Numbered from the stretch's first letter, positions 9,021-19,794 are shown. The stretch is 64,000 nucleotides of DNA from Lepidostoma basale (GCA_022606425.2 JAHDVF020000067.1:930001-994000); one strand, 5' to 3'. Program-made: numbers and translations. The notes: generated from the letters alone by a model not told the origin.

Positions 9021-9540
9021 CTGAGGGTGCTAGGACTAGGCTGCCAGATGACCAAAGATCGCGAACCCAAATAACGAGAAATGGCCAGGCGAAAGAAGAT
9101 GGGTAATTAATCAAATATGTGTTTTTAATGATAATTATTATATATATAATATAATAATGAAATTGTGGAGTCGACAGAAAAAAATATTTAAACATTTATT
9201 TTATTTAAGTGTATGGGCGTGTTTTAGAACCGAGGAATGCAATTAAATAAAAAGTTTTTTATAAACTTTTGACGCTAACACTGGTATTTCATAACAACAA
9301 ATTTATAATGAATTAATGTGCTGTTTTTTTATATACATATAACTATGAAAAGTTATTTTTTCAATGCCGAGAATAAGCTTAATTTAACGTTGATTTTTGA
9401 AACTTATAGATAAATCTCAGTGAGAAAATAATGAAAATATTAATACATGTTTTACGAAATAATATTCTTTGAAATTATTGCAATTTTATTATTATTTAAG
9501 TAAAGTAAATATTCGTATATATAGTAAACGTTCTCCATAA
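9021..9540. other. No recognisable feature
   Basis: Very AT-rich, with ATATAT/AATAAT runs near 9130-9160. No coding signal seen. Confidence 0.5.
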
Positions 9541-9838
9541 AGCCAGAGTTGACAGAGAGTTGCTGAGCAACATCAAAGTCCGTAAGGTGTCCTACTTGGG
9601 CCATGTTCTGAAAGGCGAAAAGTACGCACTATTACATCTGATATTGGAGGGTAAGATTGAGGGTCGACGAGGTGTTGGGGGAAGGCAGGTTTTCTTGCTT
9701 AGGAACATCCGAGAGTGGACGGGGCTGAGGACCGTGGGGGAGCTGTTCCGAGTTGCCCAGGACGGGGAGGCATATTCAAGGGTACATACTCAACGTTGGG
9801 GAGACCTGACAGGACACGGAAAGAAGAAAAAGATAGTA
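9541..9838 (+). mobile_element. LINE C-terminal fragment (SYLGHVL lineage)
   Basis: An open 100-aa reading from 9560: SNIKVRKVSYLGHVLKGEKY, LLHLILEGKIEGRRGVGGRQ, NIREWTGL, FRVAQDGEAYSR, QRWGDLTGHGKKKK. It is the 3' end of the RT ORF of the lineage also present at 14868 and 59656, with a Lys-rich/A-rich end. The bulk of the element is missing. Confidence 0.8.
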
Positions 9839-9858
9839 AATATCTCTAAAATACCACA

Positions 9859-10292
9859 ATGACTCAAGACAAAGTCTTCAACCAGTGCGTCATGGCGTAC
9901 GGAGATGAGACGTGGATACTGACAAAAGGTCTAGTCAAGGTCGCCCAACGCTCCATGGAAAGTGCCATGCTTGGAATAACCTTGAGGGATAAATTTAGAA
10001 ACGAATTTATTCGACAACAAACCAAGGTGACTGAGGTTGCTCTGAGGATGGGCGGGCTGAAGTGGCGATGGGCTGCCCATGTCTTTCGTAGAACCGACGG
10101 CCGATGGAGGAGACGGGTTCTGGAGTGGAGACCGCGTACAGATTCCGCAGAGTTGGACGTCCTCCTGCTTGCTGGACCGACAATCTAAAGAGGATTGCTG
10201 GACATGGATGGATGGAAGTGGCAATGGATAGGAAGCGTTGGCGTGCTTTGGGAGAGGCCTACGTTCAGCAGTGGATGACAGTCGTCTGATGA
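9859..10292 (+). mobile_element. LINE C-terminal fragment (LEWRPR lineage)
   Basis: First frame: CVMAYGDETWILTKGL, VAQRSMESAMLGITLRDKFR, LKWRWAAHVFRRTDGRW, VLEWRPRTDS. After a frameshift near 10135: VGRPPACWTDNLKRIAGHGW, LGEAYVQQWMTVV and stop, then a (TGA)n-like tail at 10288-10300. These are typical C-terminal landmarks of an insect LINE. A single frameshift separates otherwise good frames. Confidence 0.8.
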
Positions 10293-10844
10293 TGATGATT
10301 AATTATGAAATTTCGTGCATTAGAAAATTAGTTTTTTTTTTTAAATATGATACATAGTTTATAACAGAAATGTTCTCGTGCCAAGAAATTCGTTTAGTAG
10401 CGAAAAGCACTGTCAAAAGATGATAAAAGCTAAATAAATGGGGTAGGATGGTAGGGTGGTAGGGGGGCGGATATCTCTCACATGATTGTGTGCCGTTCTA
10501 TCATAGAATGAAAATGTGTAATGTAGCTTTATCATGGCAGTACGCGGAATGGCGATACGTTGGCTGGTAAATACAACATAATGAAGTGATTTTTTCCAAG
10601 CCACCCATTTTAAGTCTCAACAGATGTTGTTGGGAGGTCTCATTATCGTGCTCAATGGTCTGTAGAAATCTCTTTGAATATTTTTCTTATTCCTTTAAAA
10701 TACAGAAAGTTTTCTTATTTTTGTATATTTCTTTAAAAGTATGAACGTTTACATAAATAAAATCAATTATTGTGAAATGTTCATACACAAATATGAAACA
10801 GTCCTTTGAACCTAAAATTCCTGAAACGATATTTTTAAATAATC
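10293..10844. other. No recognisable feature
   Basis: AT-rich. A G-rich patch (GGGGTAGGATGGTAGGGTGG) lies at 10440-10470. No ORF with family resemblance. Confidence 0.5.
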
Positions 10845-10928
10845 ACTTCCACTTTTGCTTTATATCAACAGCGACCGGTTTTTCCAGGCTCGTGGTATCG
10901 ACAAACTGGTGAAGTGGTTCTCAATAAA
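10845..10928 (-). repeat. Small repeat family C
   Basis: The reverse complement reads CCAGTTTGTCGATACCACGAG, CCTGG, AAAACCGGTCGCTG and then AAAGCAAAAGTGGAAGTG, matching 40395-40467 block by block. Confidence 0.7.
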
Positions 10929-11194
10929 CCACGTTTCATTTAAATATTAATATGGATAATAACTAACTTTTACAGCGCCATTATTGTGACGTAATCACAT
11001 CAAGGGCGCATTAAGACGTATTTCTAAAAATCTGAATATGAACGCTGCTTCTGATATTGAGAAACCGGTTTGTTATTAATGTAAATTTAATTATTATACA
11101 ATATTATATAAAATAAACATCAATTGGGAGCTTTCAGAAAAATATTTTGAATATCCTAAAATGTTTGGTGTCTGGTATTATCGTCTACTGACGT

Positions 11195-11565
11195 GACATT
11201 ATGCCTAGAGCGGATACCACAAGATCGAAGGCTTAAGTGCGGGTGGCAGAGATGCGGACGCTGTGATAGGATGAGGAACACGACTATCTGCGAAATCTGC
11301 GAGGTGAAAGACATTGTCGGGTGTGGCAGAAAACGCAGCAGGCACTGGAATGCGTACGTGCAGAGGATGGATCCACCCAGAATCCCACACATTGTGATGC
11401 ATCAGATTCTTGTTGGCTACTATCACCCCGGAAGACCACCAAAGAGATGCAGGGATAGCTGGGAGTCACCTTCCCAAAAGAGGCTACCTGACTATAGGAA
11501 CAGACCAATAGTCTAAAAAGAGAAGAATGATAATTATATACATCTACTATCCGACTTATCTCTAC
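11195..11565 (+). mobile_element. Endonuclease-RT LINE C-terminal fragment
   Basis: Open over 107 codons: RMRNTTICEICEVKDIVGCG, HWNAYVQRMDPPRIPHIVMH, GYYHPGRPPKRCRDSWESPS, then stop and an AAAGAGAAGAATGATAAT end. It matches the C-terminal landmarks of the LINE at 4639-5325. Confidence 0.8.
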
Positions 11566-11573
11566 CCTTTAAA

Positions 11574-11635
11574 TCAGTATGAAAACGAATTCAACACAAA
11601 TTGTTAAGTTTGTGTTGAATTCGTTTTCATACTGA
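11574..11635. repeat. Perfect 27-bp hairpin
   Basis: The arms 11574-11600 and 11609-11635 (TCAGTATGAAAACGAATTC...) are exact inverted copies around an 8-nt loop. The right arm ends exactly where a 5'-truncated RTE-N copy starts, suggesting it formed or was trapped during that insertion. Confidence 0.95.
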
Positions 11636-11855
11636 GAGGAAGAATAGAGGAAGATCGAGGAAAACGTGGCACGATCAAATAAATCAAATATTGAATGTCA
11701 GCCACGTGAGAAGTCAGAGAAATCGACGCGCGTGCATGACACGATGTATGAATGTTGAGGACCGAGAGAAATATGTCAGGAAAGAAAAGTAAGGCAGTCC
11801 ATTCTTTCTGCTTACCCCTTCGGAGAGACGGCGTGATGGTTAGTTAGTTAGTTTT
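11636..11855 (+). mobile_element. RTE-N LINE 3' fragment, (GTTA)n tail
   Basis: Starts in the RGRSRKTWHDQINQILNV region and runs through RNRRACMTRCMNVE, REICQERKV and the terminal CTTCGGAGAGACGGCGTG, then a (GTTA)n tail at 11837-11850. 5'-truncated. Confidence 0.85.
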
Positions 11856-12375
11856 AAAAAATAATTTATTTTGGGTTTTGTATTTCTTTAAAAAAACTAC
11901 CTAAGAAAACATAGGTGCATAGAGTCTGTTTTCTAATAATGCATATAATAATATGGCGTGTTTTATCAATGCAAATAGGTATATTTTATAATTTAAAATA
12001 TATTTAATAATATTAATATTATACTTGAGAATAGAAAAAAAACTTATAAATTCAGGTAGAGGTAACCTCCAACTGTAATGCAATTCCATTGCTTAAGGTT
12101 GGTTCATTTGATTGCATTTAAACTTATAACAATGCTGAAACACTTTCCATAACAACTTGTACTAGAGCATTACACCGCGTGTTTCTCTAACTTGCAACAT
12201 TGCTCATTGCTCTTTGACTTGAATAAATGAATTTATATTCACCTGCAAGCAAATACAATTTCATCCACTTTCAGTCGTGGTGGCGAATATAGTTCTGATT
12301 ATGTCGTCATGGAGCAAACATATTCTGGTCGTCAGTGGATCTAAACCTTTTGGCGGAAGCTTCTTATATAATAAA
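11856..12375. other. No recognisable feature
   Basis: AT-rich and without shared repeat landmarks. Confidence 0.5.
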
Positions 12376-12530
12376 TATGAATAAAAACTTCTATATTTTA
12401 GGAGTTTTATTTTATTTCATAAGAATGATATGTTTCACCGTTCTAAGGAATTATCCAATGAAAATAAAATACTTGATTATGCCTTGAAAAGCAAAACATA
12501 TCATTCTCATAAAATATCAGGTATCATAAA
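12376..12530. mobile_element. Short MITE, family A copy 2
   Basis: The inverted arms (AAGAATGATATGTTTCACCG near 12422 and AGCAAAACATATCATTCTCA near 12492) match family A termini, with ~40 bp between them. It lies directly upstream of an RTE-N copy. Confidence 0.65.
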
Positions 12531-13045
12531 ATATCCAAAGAAGCTAGAATGGCAGTGCACAATGGTGTTCTTCTACCGACACTTGTGTATGGAAGCGAAG
12601 CATGGAACTGGCAAAAGAAGGATGAAAGTAGAATAAATGCTGTAGAAATGAGATCTCTTAGACGAATGCGTGGATACTCTGTGTATGACAGAGTTTTGAA
12701 TGAAAATATAAGAAGTGAATGCGGTGCGAATGATGGTTCAATGAACAAAATAATAAAAGGATCATTAAGGTGGTTTAGACATATGAAAAGAATGAATGAA
12801 GAAAGAATGGTAAAAAAATTATATGTTAAAAGAGGAAGACCGAGGAAAACGTGGCACGATCAAATAAATCAGATATTGAATGTCGGCCATCTGAGGAGTC
12901 AGAGAAATCGACGCGAGTGCATGACACGATGTATGAATGTTGAGGAATCGAGAGAAATATGTCAGGAAAGAAAAGTGTGGAAGTCCATTCTTTCTGCCTA
13001 CCCCTTCGGGGAGACGGCGTGATGGTTAGTTAGTTAGTTATTTAT
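12531..13045 (+). mobile_element. RTE-N LINE 3' fragment, longest open copy
   Basis: Frame 12549-13022 is open for 157 codons: AVHNGVLLPTLVYGSEAWNW, KKDESRINAVEMRSLRRMRG, SECGANDGSMNKIIKG, LRWFRHMKRMNEERMVKK, RPRKTWHDQINQILNVGHL, ending AYPFGETA. The (GTTA)n tail follows the stop by a few bases. This is the RT C-terminus. A ~20-bp deletion removed the NDVNGTRNR segment without breaking the frame. The very short 3' UTR and microsatellite tail are RTE-like. Confidence 0.85.
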
Positions 13046-13514
13046 AATGGAGTTTCCTTTAACAAAAACCTCAACCATCAATATACGAGTAGTATGTATT
13101 GTATCAGTTTATTCCGCTTTGTTTTCCAATAGTTGCGCTTCCCTTAGCTTCAGAATACAAACAAGCCAACTTAAATTAATTTTGGAGTTAAATTGAATAA
13201 CTCGAGATGCTTGCAAAGAGCACTATAGCGTCTGTTTAATATTTGCCTGGGAATATTTTTGGCAAGGAGTCTGGATAAATATAGACAAGACGACAGGCAA
13301 GGGGTGACTTCATTAGCATACGCAAGTAATTCGGGTTTTAAATGGCCTGGTACTTAAATAAAACTAGGTGAAAAGCTCCAACATAACTTAAGTAATACGA
13401 TCATACTTTATTTAATATTTATTATATGTTTTGATCCCTGTGAAATAGTAAAGCACTCAATTACGATAAAAAATAGCCAGTTTGAATAAACATAATTATT
13501 CTTCACATTATTTT
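13046..13514. other. No recognisable feature
   Basis: AT-rich, no coding resemblance. Confidence 0.5.
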
Positions 13515-13562
13515 TTTTCGTAGGCATGTTTCGGTTGTGACTTAACCTTCTCTGATACACTT
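13515..13562 (-). repeat. Hairpin-GAAACATG module
   Basis: Minus strand: CAGAGAAGGTTAAGTCACAA, then CCGAAACATGCC. GGTT/AACC can pair immediately before GAAACATG. It belongs to the hammerhead-like set discussed in the findings. No surrounding element boundaries could be drawn. Confidence 0.5.
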
Positions 13563-13599
13563 TAACAAAATTGAAGGTTAAAAGTTTTTTTGGAAAAAT

Positions 13600-14040
13600 A
13601 AAAATATGCTAAAGGAGAGCAAAATTCGAATTTACAAGACATCCGTACGTCCTGTTATGACATATAGAATAGAAAAGAGAGCTGACACCATCAGAACAAA
13701 AAGTCTTCTAAGAACCACAGAAATGAAGACTCTCCGATCCGTTGCGGGAACGACACACCGAGAGAGAATACGAAATTCTGAAATAAGAAAATTCTGCAAT
13801 GTAGAAGATGTCGTGCGATGGAGAAGACTGATAAGACGATACTGGAGAGATCATGTGGAAAGAGCATGTTCTTAAAGAGTGATCAATATAGCCGCAAATA
13901 AAGTACTAATAGGAAATCGACCGGTAGGAATACCAACTAAAAGATGGCGATACAGTTGGACATCTGTATCCCACGAACAGGCTCCGAGAAATAACAGGAT
14001 ACAGTCCTAAATAAAGCAGAAGAGGAATAATAAGAAGAAG
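13600..14040 (+). mobile_element. Endonuclease-RT LINE C-terminal fragment
   Basis: Open from 13606 for 89 codons: ESKIRIYKTSVRPVMTYRIE, RADTIRTKSLLRTTEMKTLR, ERIRNSEIRKFCNVEDVVRW, RRYWRDHVERACS. After a frameshift: NRPVGIPTKRWRYSWTS. It ends in an AATAAGAAGAAGAAGG tail. A near relative lies at 56881-57210. Confidence 0.8.
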
Positions 14041-14464
14041 AAGGTTAAAATTGTGCATAGAAAAAAAATCTTCTTTTTTCTTCATTTCCTCATTGCTAAG
14101 GGTCGTGATACATGGAGCTGCCCGTGTCTAAAACTAAACGTCTCTAATCCACTATGTCCTCCGTAGCCCGCACCTCTGAGTTGAGGTCTAATCCAGTCAT
14201 CTCCTAAATCTGGTCACATCAGATTTTCCTCTACTTCTTTGACCTGGAACACTTTTTGTGACAATACTCCTAGCAATGTAACCAAAGAAACTCAATACTC
14301 GCGGACTGTATATTATAGATCTTTCTGTGACTTAAGTCCATTAAGGACCAAATCGTGAAAATATATAATGCAATTGTATTTTCTTACATATTCGCTTTCA
14401 CTTTGTGTTTTGGATTCAAATTTGAATAAATATAGTTACACTTTGTATTACAACACTTTTTATT
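14041..14464. other. Probable unrecognised repeat; no clear feature
   Basis: The first ~240 bp have LINE-like composition on the minus strand (GCAATGAGGAAATGAAG, GGCAGCTCCATGTATCACG), but I cannot match them to a family. The rest is AT-rich. Confidence 0.3.
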
Positions 14465-14515
14465 TTTACCGAACTCAGATTTGTTTCGGTTACAAGTAAT
14501 CTTCATCAATGTATA
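14465..14515 (-). repeat. Hairpin-CGAAAC module
   Basis: Minus strand: TTGATGAAGATTACTTGTAA then CCGAAACAAATC. The hairpin TTAC-TT-GTAA lies between TGATGA and GAAA, so it is a degenerate member of the hammerhead-like set. Confidence 0.45.
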
Positions 14516-14583
14516 CAAATTTAACAGTCAAATAAAACAGAACAGTCACTTATACACTAAATAGAGATCGAGTAATTTATAAA

Positions 14584-14700
14584 AGTGGAAGGGGTATAAT
14601 TAGGGTTGAAGAGAGGGGATATGTAACGGGAATATATCGAGTAGAAGTGGTATAATTAGGATTGAAGAGAGGGGAGTGTAACAGGAACATATCAGTATTC
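14584..14700. repeat. ~58-bp tandem duplication
   Basis: Two imperfect direct copies of GGTATAATTAGGGTTGAAGA, AGGGG, GTAACGGGAA, TATATC lie side by side. Confidence 0.8.
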
Positions 14701-14867
14701 AAATGGGAATCCATGCACAGCAGTGAAATCGAATATACAAGAAAAGTTTTCTGTATTTGCTACAAAAAAATTATCTTTTGCAGAAGCAATTGATGTTTAT
14801 ACCGAAATATTTCCAAAAGCTTTAAAATATCCTATTGATACTTTAAATATTCTCAATATGGTCGACA

Positions 14868-15590
14868 ATACGCAGTTCCGCAGCCAGCAGAGCTGCCTTC
14901 TACCAACTCCTTGACGTCCCTTCACTTTACCCATTAATATCAGTTGAAGGAGGTGGTATTTTTCTCCCCTTAGCACATGACCCAAATATGAGACCTTTCT
15001 AATTTTCACACTCGACAACAGCTCTCTACTGGTTCTGGCTCTCTGTAATACGTCTGCATTACTAACCCTATCGGTCTACGGTATACGGAGCATTCTGCGG
15101 TATCCACTTCTCGAACGGTTCCAATCGGTTTATTAAATTCACTTTCAGAGTCCAGGTTTTGCAGCCATATAGTAGAACAGACATTTAATCATTCTTTGTC
15201 GGAGTTTCAAGTTAAGATTATCGTTGCAGAAGAATGTTCTCATTTTATTGAATGCAGCTCGAACAATTCCGCAAGTATTTTCAATGTCCGGGTCAAGTGC
15301 TTTAGTGATAGTGCTGCCAAGGTATTTCATTGGTCGACCATTTCAACATTTGCACCATTCAGTTGCAGAGTGGATGACGAATAGTTAAGTCACCCAATTG
15401 TTATCCATTTGGTCTTCTTAACGTTGATTTTTATACCCAGATCCTCTCCTGATATATCAATTTTATTTAGGAGTTCTTGAAGATTGGGTTTACTGTCAGG
15501 TAAAATAACTATGTCATCAGCATACCTGATGTAATTAACAATAACTCCATTAACCTTCACTCTCAGGCTTGAGTTTTCAGTAATATACTA
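14868..15590 (-). mobile_element. LINE RT fragment (SYLGHVL lineage)
   Basis: Read downward from 15590: SSLRVKVNGVIVNYIRYADD (YADD catalytic box), LQELLNKIDISGEDLGIKIN, KKTKWITIG, TLQLNGANVEMVDQ, MKYLGSTITKALDPDIENT, KLRQRMIKC, the RAEPVESCCR region, then VKIRKVSYLGHVLRGEKYHL and GVGRRQLCWLRN. It is colinear with 59656-60605 but frameshifted. The 3' end is truncated at 14868. Confidence 0.85.
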
Positions 15591-15844
15591 CCAGGTGGCA
15601 ACCGTGTCAAAAGTTTTTCAAAATTCTGTTCAATTTTACCATTTTTATATTACGTATGTAAAAATTAACTATGATTTCAATATATGACTGATGGAAGTGA
15701 TACATTTTGCCTCACTGTTTGTAGCTGTTTGTATACGAGTACCCGAGCTAATGGGGCAGAATTGGCAATTAAGGTTATTGATGTGACGCAATACATTGTA
15801 TGTAACTAATTAAGAGGCAAGAATATTTGCAACTCACGATAGGT

Positions 15845-16022
15845 TACTAACTAACTAACCATCATGCCGTCTCCCCGAAGGGTGGTGTTGTTCTGTCCTA
15901 ACATGCATCTCTAGATTCCTGCTATTCTGGGTTTTTTGAATAGGTGTTTGTTTGCAATGACAACTTTAAGTGCACCAATCACTTTGATGCCTGCCTCAAC
16001 CCTTTTTTTAATATCCGTCTCC
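15845..16022 (-). mobile_element. RTE-N copy with internal deletion
   Basis: Read downward from 16022: an IKVIGALKVVIANKHLFKKP stretch, the segment upstream of VHNGVLLPT in the family (compare 25502). It then jumps to the terminal CTTCGGGGAGACGGCATGATGG and (GTTA)n tail at 15847-15858. About 450 bp of the C-terminal region are missing between the two blocks. Confidence 0.75.
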
Positions 16023-16024
16023 AC

Positions 16025-16315
16025 TAAAATCAACAAAATTCTTCAATAATTACTTCCAATGGCCATACAACTCTTGAAGAGTTTTAGCCTCCTTGATGAT
16101 TTTTCACCAAGCTCCTCGATCCTGCGCTTTTTGCTCCCAGCAGTCCAATTCGCCCAACCTAGCCAGGTCAGCCAGAACATTTTCCATTAGGTGCTGTCTA
16201 GGCTTTTCTAGAGGTCTTACTCCAGTCGGTCTAGACGCGTACAGGGTCTTGATTGCTCTGGTATCTTCGGCTCGGCATACGTGCGCAATCTCCTCTAAAC
16301 ATACTACATAAATAC
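16025..16315 (-). mobile_element. LINE C-terminal fragment
   Basis: Open minus frame: HVCRAEDTRAIKTLYASRPT, GVRPLEKPRQHLMENVLADL, ELDCWEQKAQDRGAWWKIIK, then KTLQELYGHWK. The RPxGxRPxxRPRxRWxxxVxxDL and WxxxAxDRxxWxxxI pattern is the end of an insect non-LTR RT ORF. Confidence 0.7.
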
Positions 16316-16435
16316 ACGAACTCATCTATTAGTAGCTTAATTAACATAAATCTCCATAGATGGCGTTAGTATGTACATTATGTATAGAGTAATCTTAAAA
16401 AGATTAACATATGTAATCAAAATCTTCATAGATGG

Positions 16436-16680
16436 TACATTGAAACTGACATGTGAAATCTGGCATAGGAACTTTAACATATATACAACTTCCAAAAGTT
16501 TGTCATACATGGTCATAAAGAAATGTGGAATGGAGAATGTTGTAATTACATAAAGCGTGCGCTTAACCCAACCAATGACAGGTCATAAGTACTGTTAACA
16601 CCTTGATCAACCATATTCAGTTTCCTAATTTGCATCTTCGTCTCTATTGAGATACAATTAAATCATCTATTAGCTCCAAA
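16436..16680 (+). repeat. Repeat family R, copy 1
   Basis: About 240 bp shared with 32712-32955: GAAACTGACATGTGAAAT, AACTTCCAAAAGTTTGTC, AGCGTGCGCTTAACCCAACC, CATATTCAGTTTCC, CATCTTCGTCTCTATTGAG. Only its end recurs at 18885-18915. No ORF or tRNA-like head is seen, so the class is unknown. Confidence 0.8.
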
Positions 16681-17474
16681 TTTTCACCATGATGATATGA
16701 GATGTATAAAACATTTCCCATGACAGCGCAGAGTATCTTAAGAAGTTGTTCCGGCAGCGAGTAGCAGGAAGGATATAGGAGCTGGGCTCAGTTTTCATTG
16801 TGAGACTATAAGTGCGGCAGCGCTCCATCATTGTGATGTTTATTATTTATTCCTAAGTTCAAGCGCCGAATTCTATGAAATAATTACACCTTCCCTACTA
16901 AACTTTCCGACTTAGTTCGCGATAATGGTGGCATTCGGGGAGTAAATGAGTTTAATTTTGTCATTTGCATATACGTAGTTAAGCGGGTTTTGCAAACTCA
17001 TTAAACTGCGAATTGGAGTTGGAACTCAATTTCGCCACTATATTCGTTAACTCGTTCATGCCACGTCTTTCTAAAAAAAATATAATAGTTTAACTATACT
17101 TTTTCTTTTAGAAGCGTTCATAGCGTACTGCTGTACTGATATGAGTCTTGAAAATCTACCACGGACATTATTGTAAAACTCCAGGTGTTTATAAATATGG
17201 GTCTCTGCTCAAATTTCAAAATTTTATGGCCACAAACAGAGACGAGGATGCCTTGCTATGGATTTTGAGCTTCATCATTCGCATCGGACGGGTTTTTAGA
17301 GAACCAAATATGCTCAGGATAATATAAAATTCATTGTTTCTGATCAGTTTCATTTCATTTATTTGAATAAAAATCAATAACATTACAGACATGTAATTCC
17401 AGATCGTTTGCAATTATATTATAAGTATTTATAAGAGAAGCTCAAAAAAACATTAAGGTTAAGAATTAGAAAGA
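16681..17474. other. No recognisable feature
   Basis: AT-rich. Short ORFs only (for example 17216-17413 minus) without family resemblance. Confidence 0.5.
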
Positions 17475-17840
17475 ATCATAACATTGATATTGCATCCCTG
17501 GGGCAACTCACACTATCACGAAATATGTCGGCCTCCGAGGCGATCTGATTAAGCAATAAGATTACTCAACCCACAGGCATAAACATTGGCAGGTTGGTTC
17601 TAAAGCGCAGCAAATAAAATTATCTGTGCTGTCTTTGACGAAGGTTATTATCAAGGACAAAAAGACCTACATCACTCAGGACATCCTAGTTATTTATATG
17701 GCCGCCAATCAGCTGAAAGAAGTGAACTCCCAAGTGGATATAACTCCTTCTCTCCAATGAATGGAAGCTTTGCATACCTAGCAAGAATTCAGTCGTAAAG
17801 ACACACGGGTAATAATCCCGCTTTCTTAAGGTAAAGAAAA
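17475..17840 (-). mobile_element. Jockey-type LINE C-terminal fragment
   Basis: Minus strand from 17840: RVHKYIFFTLRKRDYYPCVF, LGMQSFHSLERRSYIHLGVH, FFQLIGGHINNPRMS. This matches ORF2 of the LINE at 44490, where the sense reading is RIQKRFLRYLYLREYNCYPF then FLGKHFFKLLSGGVFNPG. Truncated and frameshifted. Confidence 0.75.
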
Positions 17841-18185
17841 TGTATTTATGCACCCGCTCCACCATCAGAGAATATTGGATTCCAGTGATTCGAAAGTATT
17901 TCTGTGATATGGAGTCCACACGAGTCGCATATTCTCTTAAGGTAAATAAGGTTCAGACAAAGTATCTGAGGTATCTTTACATGAGGGAGTATGGTAGCTA
18001 TACATGGCTCTGTCCCAAAGCGTTTCTTTTGGGAATGTTGAGGTACAATTTTCTGCAGCTTCAAAAATACGGGTTTCTCAAAACCCATTTCTTCAGAATA
18101 ATCAGAGGATATTTTGAGAACTAAGCCGTGTTGGAGGGTAAGGGTCATCTGGTTCCCGAGAGAAATCTCCAACAGCGCTAGATTA
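17841..18185 (+). mobile_element. Jockey-type LINE C-terminal fragment, opposite strand
   Basis: Plus strand: TRSTIREYWIPVIRKYFCDM, KVQTKYLRYLYMREYGSYTW, AFLLGMLRYNFLQLQKYGFL, KTHFFRIIRGYFEN and stop. It covers the same LINE interval as 17475-17840, head to head. The two therefore represent separate copies rather than one inverted insertion. Confidence 0.75.
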
Positions 18186-18204
18186 GACTGTTCTTTCTTC
18201 TGGT

Positions 18205-18733
18205 AAATAAATTTTTCAAAAATAAATTTTTAATTTGTTCCAATGACAATTTGAATAATTTCTTCAATATTATTTTTAAGTTCTTGCTGGTTAAGTGCGT
18301 AATTACAGCTAATTTAAAAAAAACACAAAAGTCCGGATCGTCCATGTCAACATTTGCAACATCGAAAAAAACGTTATGTGTTATTATATTATGTGCTAAA
18401 TTAAAAAACGGTGGATTCGTGGAACATAAATTAAATAGACAATATGTGCACCATCGAAAAAGAACATTTTGTGTTAAATTATTATTATTTTGTTATTTTG
18501 TTTTATATCACTGTATTTTATATTATTTGTTTTAGATTTATTTTGTGGGTGTTGGACGATCGAAGTGTGCGCGGGAGATGCCTATTGGTGGCGATGAGGT
18601 TCGCAACCCATCACACCGCGTCTCCCGCGGAGCGAAAAGAGAAGGATGGAGTGCCGCATCAGTTAAAGTGTGACAGTCCATTCTTTCTGCCTACCCTTTC
18701 GGGGAGACGGCGTGATGGTTAGTTAGTTAGTTT
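18205..18733 (+). mobile_element. Non-autonomous RTE-N-tailed element, copy 2
   Basis: Colinear with 346-976: TTGTTCCAATGACAATTTGAA, TCTTGCTGGTTAAGTGCG, AATATGTGCACCATCG, then the GC-rich block (GTTGGACGATCGAAGTGTGC, GGTGGCGATGAGGTTCGCAA) and the RTE-N terminus with a (GTTA)n tail at 18718-18732. The 5' part is slightly shorter than in copies 1 and 3. Confidence 0.8.
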
Positions 18734-19559
18734 AGTTTTTTTCTTCTGGCCACAAAAATCACCCTGCCTCTAGTGATGCCAGTGTGGAAGATCAATCAAC
18801 CTGTTTAACATGATTACCTCGGGGATAGATGTCCTTCATATTAGTGAAAATACGTTCAGAAAGTTCCCAGAAAACAATTTACATCTTCGTCTCTATTGAG
18901 ATACAATTAATCCTTATAAAAAAAATCCTCTTGAATTTATAGGGTATCTTGTGTTTCTAAAGTCGAACCAACTCTCGCGCATTCCTGGTATCATCATATA
19001 TATTATTATTATTAAATATTATAAATTAGGTATTTTATTATAAATTATTTGAGCTGTTTTCAAAAGATGCCTTAAATTTAAATATTGTTTTGTAATATAT
19101 TTTGAGAATATAAACTGAATTGATTTGAATAATTTAACATTTTTTATTTTCTTCCACTCCACATTCATTTATTATATCAGCTTTTGAAATTCTGTCTGAC
19201 ATCGTTTAAACACACTTTTTTAAAGATATCTCATCTGTATAGTATTTATTCTGCTCCAATCCTTCTTCTGACGATTTCGTACTTCGCTTTTATTCAGAGT
19301 AAATAAATAATTCCTAATACAAAATAAATAAGGATTGTAACCAGAACTTGTAAGCGACCTTGGTGCTAGCTTGAATCGCTCAGGGTGCACTAGAATAATC
19401 TGCTGTGGGTGGAAAATGAAAGCGAGGCAAACCTTTAGCCACCTGTAGAAAAATCCTGGAGAACGAGGTTAAGGTGGCGTTAGGCATCAGGCGTGCGATA
19501 GAGAAGATAATAAATACGAATAAAAACGCATGTTTTCTTAAATATCTTTTTTTTATAAT
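18734..19559. other. No gene; scrap of repeat R
   Basis: 18885-18915 carries the terminal CATCTTCGTCTCTATTGAG of repeat R. The rest is AT-rich with no recognised coding sequence. Confidence 0.5.
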
Positions 19560-19710
19560 GGTTGACATGACATGGAAATGACATCTTGCAAATTAGTTAT
19601 CAATTTGATAATGCCTTTGCAAGGCAAAAAAAGGCATTACCATAAAACACAACCAAATAAAATTTATAAAAAAAACAGACGTTTTCGTTCGTATACATTA
19701 TCAAATAAGG
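19560..19710. mobile_element. MITE, family A copy 3
   Basis: Inverted inner arms (ATGCCTTTGCAAGGCAAAAA around a short centre) and a right end AAACAGACGTTTTCGTTCGT identical in pattern to the family A terminus ACGAATGAAAACGTC. The left end is decayed. Confidence 0.6.
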
Positions 19711-19794
19711 AGCTTTTACATTATTGTTCAAGAAACTACAATATAAATGGCGAAGATGCGTTTTTTTTCTTATTCATTTTCCTTTACTAAGCGA

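Noticed and set aside
17475..18185. Twin-priming inversion of one LINE insertion
   Set aside because: The two inverted pieces cover the same LINE coordinates instead of adjacent ones.
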